A stretch of 16,379 nucleotides of DNA from JAPLDA01 sp043742705 (GCA_043742705.1 JAYTXY010000112.1:1-16379); one strand, 5' to 3'; shown: positions 8,246-14,968, numbered from the stretch's first letter. Program-made: numbers and translations. Notes: generated by a model not told the origin, from the sequence alone.

Positions 8246-8309
8246 CTTAGCGAGCTTTGCGCCTTCGCGTGACAAAATAATTTCGCGCAAAGGCGCAAAG
8301 TCCGCAAAG
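8246..8309 (+). repeat. Long imperfect hairpin made of two facing CTTAGCGAGCTTTGCG-type repeats
   Basis: The left arm is 8246-8272 and the right arm is 8283-8309, with a 10-base AT-rich loop. The arms match at 22 of 27 positions as an inverted repeat, and two of the mismatches become G-U pairs in RNA. A run of eleven T (positions about 8233-8243, broken only by flanks) precedes the left arm, and there is no T run after the right arm, so a factor-independent terminator reading rightwards is not supported. It may serve as an mRNA-stabilising or processing hairpin between the methyltransferase and LuxC-like genes. The left arm repeats the single copy at 7437. Confidence 0.8.
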
Positions 8310-8362
8310 GGTTAATGAGAAGAAAATTTTCAAATGACTTGAACGGAAAGTAAAAATGGAAC

Positions 8363-9598
8363 GTGAATAAAATAGTAACACAAATATCGCCCGAAAGAAC
8401 TTCCGTTGCCGTGGATGCAATCTCATCATGGAAGCAATCTCCCGGTGTGTTGGAGCCGTTTGACAACCGTACGATTGAGTTTCTCGACAGTCTTTCAAAA
8501 GTTATTTTAAATTCTTCGGAACTGAATCGCGTTGCTGAAATTGTCGCACTTGCATTTTGGTTACGCAAGGCGAACATCAATTCGTTCATCAAAGAAAACA
8601 GTCACCTTACTGAAAATAAAAATGAAAGTGTGTCTCCGGTTGGAAGAGTGTTTCACATTTGTCCTTCCAACGTGGATACGATGTTCATGTACAGTTTTGC
8701 CATCTCCATCCTGATGGGCAATAAAAATATTCTGAGGATTTCGCAGCGCGAAGGGTCACCGCATTTGAATACACTTTTCGATGTGATCAATGCACATGTT
8801 GCGAAGGAAGAAAATAAATTGTTCTGCGATTATTTCAACATCATTACGTACGAACACGATGCGGAAATCAATACGTATTTCTCCATGCATGCAGATGCAC
8901 GCGTTATCTGGGGCGGTGATGAAACCATTCGCACGTTCAAATCATTTCCTGTTTCTCCTGGGACAAAAGACATTGTTTTCGCTGACCGTGTTTCGTATGC
9001 ACTCTTTAAATCGGCAGCATTTTTATCACTCTCTGAAAAAGAAAAATCCGGAGTTGCTGAAAAATTTTACAATGATTCCTATTCGTTCAATCAAAAAGGT
9101 TGTTCCTGTCCGCAGGCAATTTTTATTCTTGGAAATTCAAGCGATAACAAAAAATTCAGTGATCAGTTTTATGATGCATTGAAAAAAGTTGTGTTGAGAA
9201 AATACGACACGGATGTGTATTCACTTGCCTCGCTGAAATTAAATCAGCTTGCCGGAGATGCGATGGAAGAGAAGATCAGCAGCGTATATGAAGATGATTG
9301 CCGAATTGTGTTTGCTGAACTTGAAGGCAATTCAATTACTTCGGGCTCATGTGGCGGTGGATTGTTTTACACCAAAAGCATTGAGCAGTTGAAAGACTTC
9401 GTTCCCTTCATTCATTCAAAAGTTCAAACAGTAGGTTTTTTCGGATTGAATGAAAATGAAATTAAATCCGTCAAGGAATTGTCGTCCGGAAAGGGAATTG
9501 ATCGTCTTGTTCCTGTCGGTAAAGCGCTCGACTTTCATTACCTCTGGGATGGCTACAATTTGTTTGATGAGTTATGCAGGAAGTCTTTCATTCTTTGA
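8363..9598 (+). CDS. LuxC-like acyl reductase (thioester to aldehyde)
   Basis: The protein has 411 residues, slightly shorter than typical LuxC. Recognisable segments are GRVFHICPSNVDTMFMYS at 94-111, the following MGNKNILRIS, VIWGGDETI at 181-189, and NQKGCSCPQ at 243-251. Cys247 is the expected acyl-carrying nucleophile of this aldehyde-dehydrogenase-related family. LuxC accepts an acyl group from LuxE and reduces it to an aldehyde with NADPH. The start is taken as GTG at 8363 because no in-frame ATG occurs before residue 107; a four-codon ATG ORF (8356-8370) overlaps this start in another frame and may affect initiation. A 139-base gap with the long hairpin precedes it. No luciferase genes follow: three bases after the stop, a repeat array begins. 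Confidence 0.92.
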   Translation: MNKIVTQISPERTSVAVDAISSWKQSPGVLEPFDNRTIEFLDSLSKVILNSSELNRVAEIVALAFWLRKANINSFIKENSHLTENKNESVSPVGRVFHICPSNVDTMFMYSFAISILMGNKNILRISQREGSPHLNTLFDVINAHVAKEENKLFCDYFNIITYEHDAEINTYFSMHADARVIWGGDETIRTFKSFPVSPGTKDIVFADRVSYALFKSAAFLSLSEKEKSGVAEKFYNDSYSFNQKGCSCPQAIFILGNSSDNKKFSDQFYDALKKVVLRKYDTDVYSLASLKLNQLAGDAMEEKISSVYEDDCRIVFAELEGNSITSGSCGGGLFYTKSIEQLKDFVPFIHSKVQTVGFFGLNENEIKSVKELSSGKGIDRLVPVGKALDFHYLWDGYNLFDELCRKSFIL

Positions 9599-9600
9599 AA

Positions 9601-9680
9601 GTGAGAAGGTGTGAGTGTGTGAAGGTGAGAAAGTGAGAAAGTGAGAAAGTGTGAAGGTGAGAAGGTGAGAAAGTGAGAAA
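9601..9680 (+). repeat. Ten-unit GTGAGAAR octamer array after the LuxC-like gene
   Basis: There are ten consecutive 8-base units (variants GTGAGAAG, GTGTGAAG, GTGAGAAA) with no insertion or deletion between units. The array begins two bases after the TGA stop of the LuxC-like gene, which itself sits in matching sequence (TGAAA before GTGAG). Similar arrays recur at 10905 and, in complementary form, at 11084 and 13035. Confidence 0.92.
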
Positions 9681-9774
9681 GGAGCGAAGGCAGGACCAAT
9701 GGACAGACAAATAATATTATAAACGGAAATAAACCCAATCAACTCATTCTACCGAATCAACTAACTCCCCTGCA

Positions 9775-9800
9775 GACTTTCTCACTTTCTTCCTCTCTCC
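9775..9800 (+). repeat. Short pyrimidine-rich partner (CTTTCTCA-like)
   Basis: About three octamer units of CTTTCTCA/CTTTCTTC type are complementary to the array at 9601-9680 and stand just before the candidate promoter of the next gene. The stretch between (9683-9774) holds degenerate AATCAACT words and nothing else recognised. Confidence 0.55.
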
Positions 9801-9802
9801 AT

Positions 9803-9833
9803 TTTGCCATAACTGTTTTCTTTCTGTTCTTTG
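9803..9833 (+). promoter_or_regulatory. Candidate Bacteroidota-type promoter for the DUF354 gene
   Basis: TTTG at 9803-9806 is followed after 19 bases by GTTCTTTG at 9826-9833. The consensus -33/-7 pair for this phylum is TTTG and TAnnTTTG with a 19-base spacer; the downstream box keeps TTTG but lacks the TA. The start codon is 22 bases further on. Confidence 0.35.
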
Positions 9834-9855
9834 TGACCGAAAAATTTAGTACGAA

Positions 9856-10908
9856 ATGAAGCTGTTGGTTTATCTCGGTCACCCCGCACACTTTCATCTT
9901 TTCAAGGAGACCATTCGGATTTTCCGAAAAAAAAATCACACGGTTACTATTGTGATCAAAAGCAAAGACGTGCTTGAACAGTTGTTGCAGGAAGCCGGCA
10001 TGGAGTATATTAATCTGGCATTAAAGCCAAGGAAGGGCGGACGATTGGGCATTGCAAAAAGTTTTGTGCAACGGATTTCGCAGTTGTCACGCATCATCCG
10101 GAAACACAAGTCCGACATGCTGATCGGTTCTGCCGCTGAACTTGCTATCCTCGGAAAGCTTCACAGGATTCCTTCATATATTTTTTTCGAAGATGATTTT
10201 GAAATCGCTCCACCGTTTGCTTACATCGCAGGACCACTTGCTACCGGGCTGGTTTGCCCGCAATGCTGCAGCGCATGGAAATGGAATCGAAAAAAAATCG
10301 GTTATGAAAGTTACCATGAGTTAGCTTATCTACACCCTGATCATTTTACACCCGATGCAGAAAAAGTAAAAAAGATATTCAACCTCGGTGAAAAGAATTT
10401 CATCCTGCGTTTCGCACAGCTTACTGCGTATCACGATGAAGGAAAATCAGGAATCACGACCGATGTTGCGCAGCAATTGATTGATCACCTGTCAAAGCAC
10501 GGACATGTTTACATCACTTCAGAACGACCGCTGGAAGCGCAGTTTGAAAAATACCGCATCAACATCAACGCACTCGACATTCATCATGCACTTGCTTTCG
10601 CTGATCTTTACATCGGTGACAGCCAGACGATGACTGCAGAAGCAGCCGTGCTGGGAACACCTGCGTTACGCTTCAATGATTTCGTGGGACGACTCAGTTA
10701 CCTCGAAGAGCTTGAACATTCTTACGGACTTACCTATGGAATTAAAACGACTGATCCCGGAAAACTAATAGCAAAAGCAGACGAACTCCTGGCAATGCCT
10801 GACCTGAAGAAAGAGTGGGGCAGGAGGAGGGAAAAAATGCTTTCGGAAAAGATTGACCTGGCGCTGTTCATGGTTGACTTGCTGGAGAATCATAACGGGA
10901 GAAAGTGA
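9856..10908 (+). CDS. DUF354-family glycosyltransferase-like protein
   Basis: The protein has 350 residues with no membrane segment. The N-terminal LVYLGHPAHFHLFKETI (from residue 4) is the signature opening of DUF354 proteins, which have a GT-B-like fold. A C-terminal donor-site-like stretch IGDSQTMTAEAAVLGTPALR at about 253-272 fits nucleotide-sugar binding in GT-B enzymes, resembling the UDP-GlcNAc 2-epimerase/MurG group. FFEDDFE at 110-116 is also typical. Members in polysaccharide loci are presumed to be cytoplasmic glycosyltransferases, but few are characterised. The gene is separated from its neighbours by octamer arrays and probably has its own promoter. Its last two residues and TGA stop are read from the start of a GTGAGAAA array. 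Confidence 0.88.
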   Translation: MKLLVYLGHPAHFHLFKETIRIFRKKNHTVTIVIKSKDVLEQLLQEAGMEYINLALKPRKGGRLGIAKSFVQRISQLSRIIRKHKSDMLIGSAAELAILGKLHRIPSYIFFEDDFEIAPPFAYIAGPLATGLVCPQCCSAWKWNRKKIGYESYHELAYLHPDHFTPDAEKVKKIFNLGEKNFILRFAQLTAYHDEGKSGITTDVAQQLIDHLSKHGHVYITSERPLEAQFEKYRININALDIHHALAFADLYIGDSQTMTAEAAVLGTPALRFNDFVGRLSYLEELEHSYGLTYGIKTTDPGKLIAKADELLAMPDLKKEWGRRREKMLSEKIDLALFMVDLLENHNGRK

Positions 10909-10944
10909 GAAAGTGAGAAGGGGTGAAAGTGGGAAAGTGAGAAA
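10905..10944 (+). repeat. Five-unit GTGAGAAA octamer array overlapping a stop codon
   Basis: Units are GTGAGAAA, GTGAGAAG, GGGTGAAA, GTGGGAAA and GTGAGAAA in strict 8-base register. The TGA stop of the DUF354 gene (10906-10908) is part of the first unit. The complementary 15-unit array lies 139 bases downstream. Confidence 0.9.
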
Positions 10945-10964
10945 GGGCAAACTCTCCGTTCATT

Positions 10965-11032
10965 GTCATTCCCAATGGATCTATTTTAAAATTGTGTTTC
11001 TGCCTATTTAAAACAAGATGCTCCAGCATGAG
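10965..11032 (+). repeat. Palindromic element, copy 1
   Basis: The left end GTCATTCCCAATGGATCT (10965-10982) and right end AGATGCTCCAGCATGAG (11016-11032) are imperfect inverted repeats. An inner ATGCT-CC-AGCAT hairpin lies in the right end. A related copy is at 12940-13011; the two also share central words (CTATTT, AAAA, TTGTGTT). The TCATTC...ATCT layout resembles short palindromic repeats common in Bacteroidota genomes. Confidence 0.6.
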
Positions 11033-11083
11033 TTGTTTTTTGTAAATATCATTCTCCTTTTTTCATACACTCAACCGGCACCC

Positions 11084-11203
11084 CTTCCCACTTTCCCACT
11101 TTCACCCCTTCCCACTTTCCCACTTTCCCACTTTCCCACTTTCTCACTTTCTCACTTTCCCACTCTCGCGCTTTCCCACTCTCTCACCCTCCCACTTTCC
11201 CAA
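11084..11203 (+). repeat. Fifteen-unit TTTCCCAC octamer array
   Basis: Fifteen 8-base units (TTTCCCAC, TTTCTCAC, CTTCCCAC, TCTCTCAC and variants) run for 120 bases with no shift of register. It is the complement-type of the array at 10905-10944. Beyond it, 11204-11275 contains degenerate GAAC/AAACC words. An open frame across the array is a repeat artefact. Confidence 0.93.
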
Positions 11204-11310
11204 CTAACCATTGAACTAATTACCCCGAAACCTTACAAACCGCTGAACCATGAACGAATGCCCGAAACAATTTGCCTTCAAGCGACTATAAAATAATGTT
11301 AGCATAACAC

Positions 11311-11339
11311 TTGTTTATTGAAAATAATTTCTACTTTTA
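11311..11339 (+). promoter_or_regulatory. Candidate promoter for the sugar transferase gene
   Basis: TTG at 11311-11313 is followed after 18 bases by TACTTTTA at 11332-11339, one base off TAnnTTTG. Spacing and boxes fit the Bacteroidota housekeeping promoter pattern. If used, the transcript would have a leader of about 300 bases. Confidence 0.4.
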
Positions 11340-11645
11340 CGGTATCAAACAATTTAGTCACTAACTCTCTAACACACAAAACGAAGGAAGAGCTTTCTAC
11401 TTAAGCACGGCACGAAACATTCTGCATTTTAGTTGATCCCCCTTAACTACCGGAAACTACCTCCGGAACGCTGCAGATCCCATTTTTAATCATTTCCTGC
11501 TTTAACGCTTGTCAAGCGGATGGTCAGATTCACCCTTGATTCGGACTGTTTAGCCTAAGTAGCCAAAAGCTTAACAGAATAATGTTTAAATAAAATTCCC
11601 CACATTCTATATTTGATCATCAAATCAATAAGGTCTGTGGCTGAC
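11340..11645 (+). other. Gene-free leader region ahead of the sugar transferase
   Basis: About 300 bases of non-repetitive sequence lie between the candidate promoter and the chosen start. It contains two small inverted repeats, CCGGA/TCCGG (11450-11466) and CGCTTG-T-CAAGCG (11506-11518), but no ORF of note and no riboswitch that I recognise. The absence of array sequence, unlike the flanking gaps, suggests it is retained for a reason such as a structured leader. Confidence 0.4.
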
Positions 11646-12818
11646 ATGAAAAAGAACAATCGAAATACACTCAACACCAGGTTCTCGTTAAAATTTAAAC
11701 GGGTGTCACCGATTTTCGGTACCGGGGCGATGGCTGTTGAGTTTGTTCCTTCTAAACCCAAACTCCGTAAAAAATACGTTCCGAAACCGCATCTTGAAAA
11801 GATCGGTGGGATGGATACTGCCGTGCGTGAATTTATTTCACAGCACTGCGACCTTTCTGATTCTACGACAGCTGTTCTTCGCACTTCAGTAAGTGAAAGT
11901 ATCAACCAGCTTTCTGAAACGACAAAGGCAATTGTCAACCTGAAACGTGTGAATGACATCAAGGAGATTAACAAATTCTTTTCTGCTGTCAATCATCGTT
12001 TACCTGATGGTGGATTGTTTGTCGGTTGTGTTGAAACAAAATACCTCCGCAGACAGCGTATATTTAAAAAGTTTCCTCCTGTTCTCAACAAGATTTATTA
12101 CGTACTCGACTTTATTTTAAAACGAGTATTTCCGAAACTTCCGGTTACACGCCAGTTTTATTTTTTCCTGACAGGTGGTCGTAACAAAGTGATGTCAAGA
12201 ACAGAAACACTTGGCCGTTTGTACGCAGCAGGATTTGAAGTAGTGAAAAAAGAGTTCATCGGCAACAACCTTTACTTTGCGGTGAAGAAAGTTAAGCATC
12301 CGCTGTTTAATCACGAACTGAAATACGGTCCTATTTTCAAGATGCGCAGGCATGGTAAAAACGGCAAGATCATTTACGTGTACAAGATGAGAACCATGCA
12401 TTCGTATTCTGAATTCATTCAGCATTACGTGTATGCTAAAAACAACCTCGCTGAAGGTGGCAAGATGAAAGACGATTTCAGAGTGTCTTCTATTGGAAAG
12501 GTTTTCAGAAAATACTGGATTGATGAATTGCCGATGATATACAACTTGCTGAAAGGTGATTTAAAACTGGTGGGTGTTCGTCCGTTAAGCGCACAATACC
12601 TTGGCCTCTATTCGGCTGAGTTGAAAGAGAAAAGGATCAATCATAAACCAGGGCTTATTCCTCCTTTCTATGTGGACCTTCCGAAAACAATTGAGGAGAT
12701 TCAGGCATCTGAAATGAAATACCTGCTGGCTTACGAGAAAAATCCTTTCTTTACGGATGTGAAATATTTCTTCCATGCCGTTGTGAATATCCTGGTGAGA
12801 AAGGCAAGGAGTAAGTAA
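11646..12818 (+). CDS. Sugar-phosphate transferase (Bac_transf/WcaJ family) lacking the membrane helix
   Basis: The protein has 390 residues from ATG 11646; a TTG at 11613 would add 11. The C-terminal half carries the catalytic core of initiating glycosyl-1-phosphate transferases: YGPIFKMRRHG at 227-237, YKMRTM at 246-251, DDFRVSSIGKVFRKYWIDELP at about 276-296 with the Asp-Glu pair, and GDLKLVGVRP at 304-313. WcaJ/PglC-type enzymes move a sugar phosphate onto undecaprenyl phosphate to start glycan synthesis. The hydrophobic re-entrant N-terminal helix of that family is missing. Instead residues about 80-215 (VNLKRVNDIKEINKFF..., DGGLFVGCVET, SRTETLGRLYAAGFEVV) resemble the second half of a class I methyltransferase without a SAM-binding motif. 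The same layout is common in Bacteroidota sugar transferases. The stop is read from the first GTAAGTAA unit of an array. Confidence 0.88.
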   Translation: MKKNNRNTLNTRFSLKFKRVSPIFGTGAMAVEFVPSKPKLRKKYVPKPHLEKIGGMDTAVREFISQHCDLSDSTTAVLRTSVSESINQLSETTKAIVNLKRVNDIKEINKFFSAVNHRLPDGGLFVGCVETKYLRRQRIFKKFPPVLNKIYYVLDFILKRVFPKLPVTRQFYFFLTGGRNKVMSRTETLGRLYAAGFEVVKKEFIGNNLYFAVKKVKHPLFNHELKYGPIFKMRRHGKNGKIIYVYKMRTMHSYSEFIQHYVYAKNNLAEGGKMKDDFRVSSIGKVFRKYWIDELPMIYNLLKGDLKLVGVRPLSAQYLGLYSAELKEKRINHKPGLIPPFYVDLPKTIEEIQASEMKYLLAYEKNPFFTDVKYFFHAVVNILVRKARSK

Positions 12819-12882
12819 GTGACCGGGTGACTATGTAACGAAGTGACGAAGTGACTAAGTGACTAAGTGACTAAGTGAAATC
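12811..12882 (+). repeat. GTGACTAA octamer array after the sugar transferase
   Basis: Nine units in strict register run GTAAGTAA, GTGACCGG, GTGACTAT, GTAACGAA, GTGACGAA, three perfect GTGACTAA and a degenerate GTGAAATC. The gene's TAA stop (12816-12818) forms the end of the first unit. Complementary units occur at 13212-13251. Confidence 0.9.
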
Positions 12883-12939
12883 ATAGCCGGTAAAGTTAAG
12901 TCAGGGATAAATAGTTTTACAACGAATAAATAATACCTG

Positions 12940-13011
12940 AGTCATTCAGTAGGAATCTATTTCAAAAACGGTTGTGTTGCTTATTCATAAATGGATGCCT
13001 CCTGCATGACT
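12940..13011 (+). repeat. Palindromic element, copy 2
   Basis: The left end AGTCATTCAGTAGGAATCT (12940-12958) pairs with GGATGCCTCCTGCATGACT (12993-13011) at 15 of 19 positions, around a 34-base loop. It is related to copy 1 at 10965-11032 and occupies the same place, between a purine-rich array and a pyrimidine-rich array. Confidence 0.65.
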
Positions 13012-13034
13012 TCAAATTTTAATTTCCGGTAGAC

Positions 13035-13186
13035 TCTCCCACTTTCACACTTTCCCACTTTCACACTTTCACACCCTCACACCCTCACACCCTCACACTC
13101 TCTCACCCTCTCACTTTCTCACCCTCACACCCTCACACCCCCACACTCTCCCACTCTCCCACTCTCCCACTCTCCCACTTTCTCAT
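13035..13186 (+). repeat. Nineteen-unit TTTCACAC/TCTCCCAC octamer array
   Basis: There are 19 consecutive 8-base units, every one ending CAC except the last (CAT), with substitutions but no length changes over 152 bases. Blocks of identical variants (three CCTCACAC, four TCTCCCAC) suggest local duplication of units. Confidence 0.93.
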
Positions 13187-13211
13187 ACTCACTTTAATCC
13201 ACTCAATAAAC

Positions 13212-13251
13212 TTAATCACCTAGTTACTTAGTCACCCAGTCACCTCACCAC
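13212..13251 (+). repeat. TTAGTCAC octamer array just before the wzi-like start
   Basis: The five units are TTAATCAC, CTAGTTAC, TTAGTCAC, CCAGTCAC and CTCACCAC. They are the reverse complement of the GTGACTAA array at 12811-12882 and end three bases before the ATG at 13255. Confidence 0.85.
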
Positions 13252-13254
13252 TTT

Positions 13255-14967
13255 ATGACCCTGATGTCCTTTAAACCTTTGAACGTTGAACTAAGAACTA
13301 AGAACTTACCCAAAACAGTAAGGTTTCAGTCAAAAATCCTTACATCCATTTTTTTAACAGCCGTTATTTGTGCTCTCGCTTTTAACAGTACTGAAACGTA
13401 TGCACAGGAAGTTTACCAACACGTTACGAATACCGATATTTATGATTTTCTTGATGAGTTGGCAAACGGCCAGGTCATCACACTCAATACTGCCATCAAA
13501 CCATATTCGCGTATGTTGATAGCAGAAAAGCTGCGCGAAGCAGACAGCAAAAAAGAAGCGCTCAATTCCCGGCAACAAAAGGAACTCCTCTTTTATCTCA
13601 AAGACTATAACAAGGAGTTGAAGCCGGATAAGAATTTCGACAAGCGTTACGACCTCTTCTTTTACAAAGACTCGTTGTTTACCATTTCACTCAATCCAAT
13701 CCTCGGTGCTACGTTGTATGCAAACGATACCATACATAACATGTATCACCGTTCAGCCGGAGCCGAAGTGTTTGCTTACGTGGGAAAGAGTTTTGGTTTC
13801 TATGCCAGCCTCCGCGACAACCATGAAAACAAGCGCCTTGCTTCACCCGGCTACCTGAACCAGTTCCTTGGGGCGGAATACAAAGTAGATGGCGTTTCCG
13901 AACAGGGAGATTACAGCGAGATGCGTGGCGGATTAACCTACACCTGGAAATGGGGAAGCGTGGGACTCATCAAAGACAATTTTGTGTGGGGCGACAATTA
14001 TCATGGCTCCAATATTTTCTCCGGTCGCACACCTTCTTTTGCACACCTTACCCTTCACATTCATCCGGTGAAGTGGCTCGACTTTCATTACGTCCACGGC
14101 TGGCTGGTAAGCCAGGTGCTTGACAGCGCCAACATTTTCGTGAACAATCCCGGAACCCGACTCAACTTTCAACCGAAATACCTTGCTGCCAACATGGCAA
14201 CGGTAACTCCATGGAAGAACTTTAACGTGTCAATCGGAAACTCGATTATCTACAGCGACAAAAACATTCAGCCGGCTTACCTGGTGCCGTTCTTTTTTTA
14301 CAAATCGATTGACCATACTTTGAGTGGGGCTGGCAGCAATTACCTCGGTGAAAATTCCCAAATGTATTTTAACATCAGCTCGAGGCAGATTAAAAATGTA
14401 CACCTCTACACGTCTTTTTTTATTGATGAGATTTCATTCAGCAACATGTTCAATTCGAAAACACAGTCGAACATTTTCAGTGGAAAAATAGGAGCGCGTG
14501 TAAGCAACTTTATGGTGCAGAATTTATTTCTCACAGTTGAATACACACGCACAAATCCGATCGTGTACCGGCACTATGTGAAGACCTCAACATTTGCTTC
14601 CAACCTGTATAATCTCGGTCATTATTTAGGTGACAATGCACAGGAAATTTTTCTGAGTGCGGGTTACAAACCGCTTGCGAAATTATTTGTGGAGGCGTCA
14701 ATTTCTGTTGCACAAAAAGGTCCTGAATATGCGTATGATGGACAGGCAGGATCGGGCAGCGGACATGGTGTTCCGTTCTTACAATATGTGTACTGGCAAG
14801 CTACCGAGTTCGCTGTGAAAGCACAGTATCAAATCATCAACGATTGTTTTATTAACGGTGGAGTGACTGCATCAGATCATCACGGCATCGATGTAAACAG
14901 TTACACGCAACCATACTTCCGGGGAAAAAGAATGACGATAAACATTGGAGCGAATATTGGGTTTTGA
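13255..14967 (+). CDS. Capsule assembly Wzi family outer-membrane protein
   Basis: The protein has 570 residues. A hydrophobic signal segment at about 27-43 (KILTSIFLTAVICALAF) is followed by a signal-peptidase-like site TYA|QE after residue 50. The mature part is rich in alternating aromatic beta strands and ends in Phe, as outer-membrane barrels do. Segments such as VWGDNYHGSNIFSGRTPSFAHLTLHIHP match the Wzi-like family. Wzi binds capsular polysaccharide at the cell surface in enterobacteria; a similar role at the end of this glycan locus is inferred. The N-terminal region before the signal is unusually long because codons for residues 8-17 are read from a CTTTGAA-type heptamer array. No other ATG lies between 13264 and the signal segment, so the start is uncertain (ATG 13255, ATG 13264 or TTG 13279). 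Confidence 0.87.
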   Translation: MTLMSFKPLNVELRTKNLPKTVRFQSKILTSIFLTAVICALAFNSTETYAQEVYQHVTNTDIYDFLDELANGQVITLNTAIKPYSRMLIAEKLREADSKKEALNSRQQKELLFYLKDYNKELKPDKNFDKRYDLFFYKDSLFTISLNPILGATLYANDTIHNMYHRSAGAEVFAYVGKSFGFYASLRDNHENKRLASPGYLNQFLGAEYKVDGVSEQGDYSEMRGGLTYTWKWGSVGLIKDNFVWGDNYHGSNIFSGRTPSFAHLTLHIHPVKWLDFHYVHGWLVSQVLDSANIFVNNPGTRLNFQPKYLAANMATVTPWKNFNVSIGNSIIYSDKNIQPAYLVPFFFYKSIDHTLSGAGSNYLGENSQMYFNISSRQIKNVHLYTSFFIDEISFSNMFNSKTQSNIFSGKIGARVSNFMVQNLFLTVEYTRTNPIVYRHYVKTSTFASNLYNLGHYLGDNAQEIFLSAGYKPLAKLFVEASISVAQKGPEYAYDGQAGSGSGHGVPFLQYVYWQATEFAVKAQYQIINDCFINGGVTASDHHGIDVNSYTQPYFRGKRMTINIGANIGF

Positions 14968-14968
14968 A

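Noticed and set aside
8119..8592. Minus-strand open frames around the LuxC-like start
   Set aside because: They are antisense to two well-supported genes and read through the dispersed CTTAGCGAGC hairpin, giving peptides such as LCAFARN that simply translate the repeat.
3992..9598. Bioluminescence (lux) operon
   Set aside because: LuxC- and LuxE-like genes are present, but no luxA or luxB luciferase subunits, luxD or regulatory lux genes; neighbours are glycan enzymes.
11018..11296. Open frame encoding a Pro/Ser/Leu/Phe repeat protein
   Set aside because: It is read almost entirely through the TTTCCCAC octamer array; period 8 gives a periodic peptide in any frame without a stop, and no start signal or homologous domain is seen.
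9601..13251. CRISPR array
   Set aside because: Units are 7-8 bases with no spacers and no cas genes nearby; these are simple tandem arrays.
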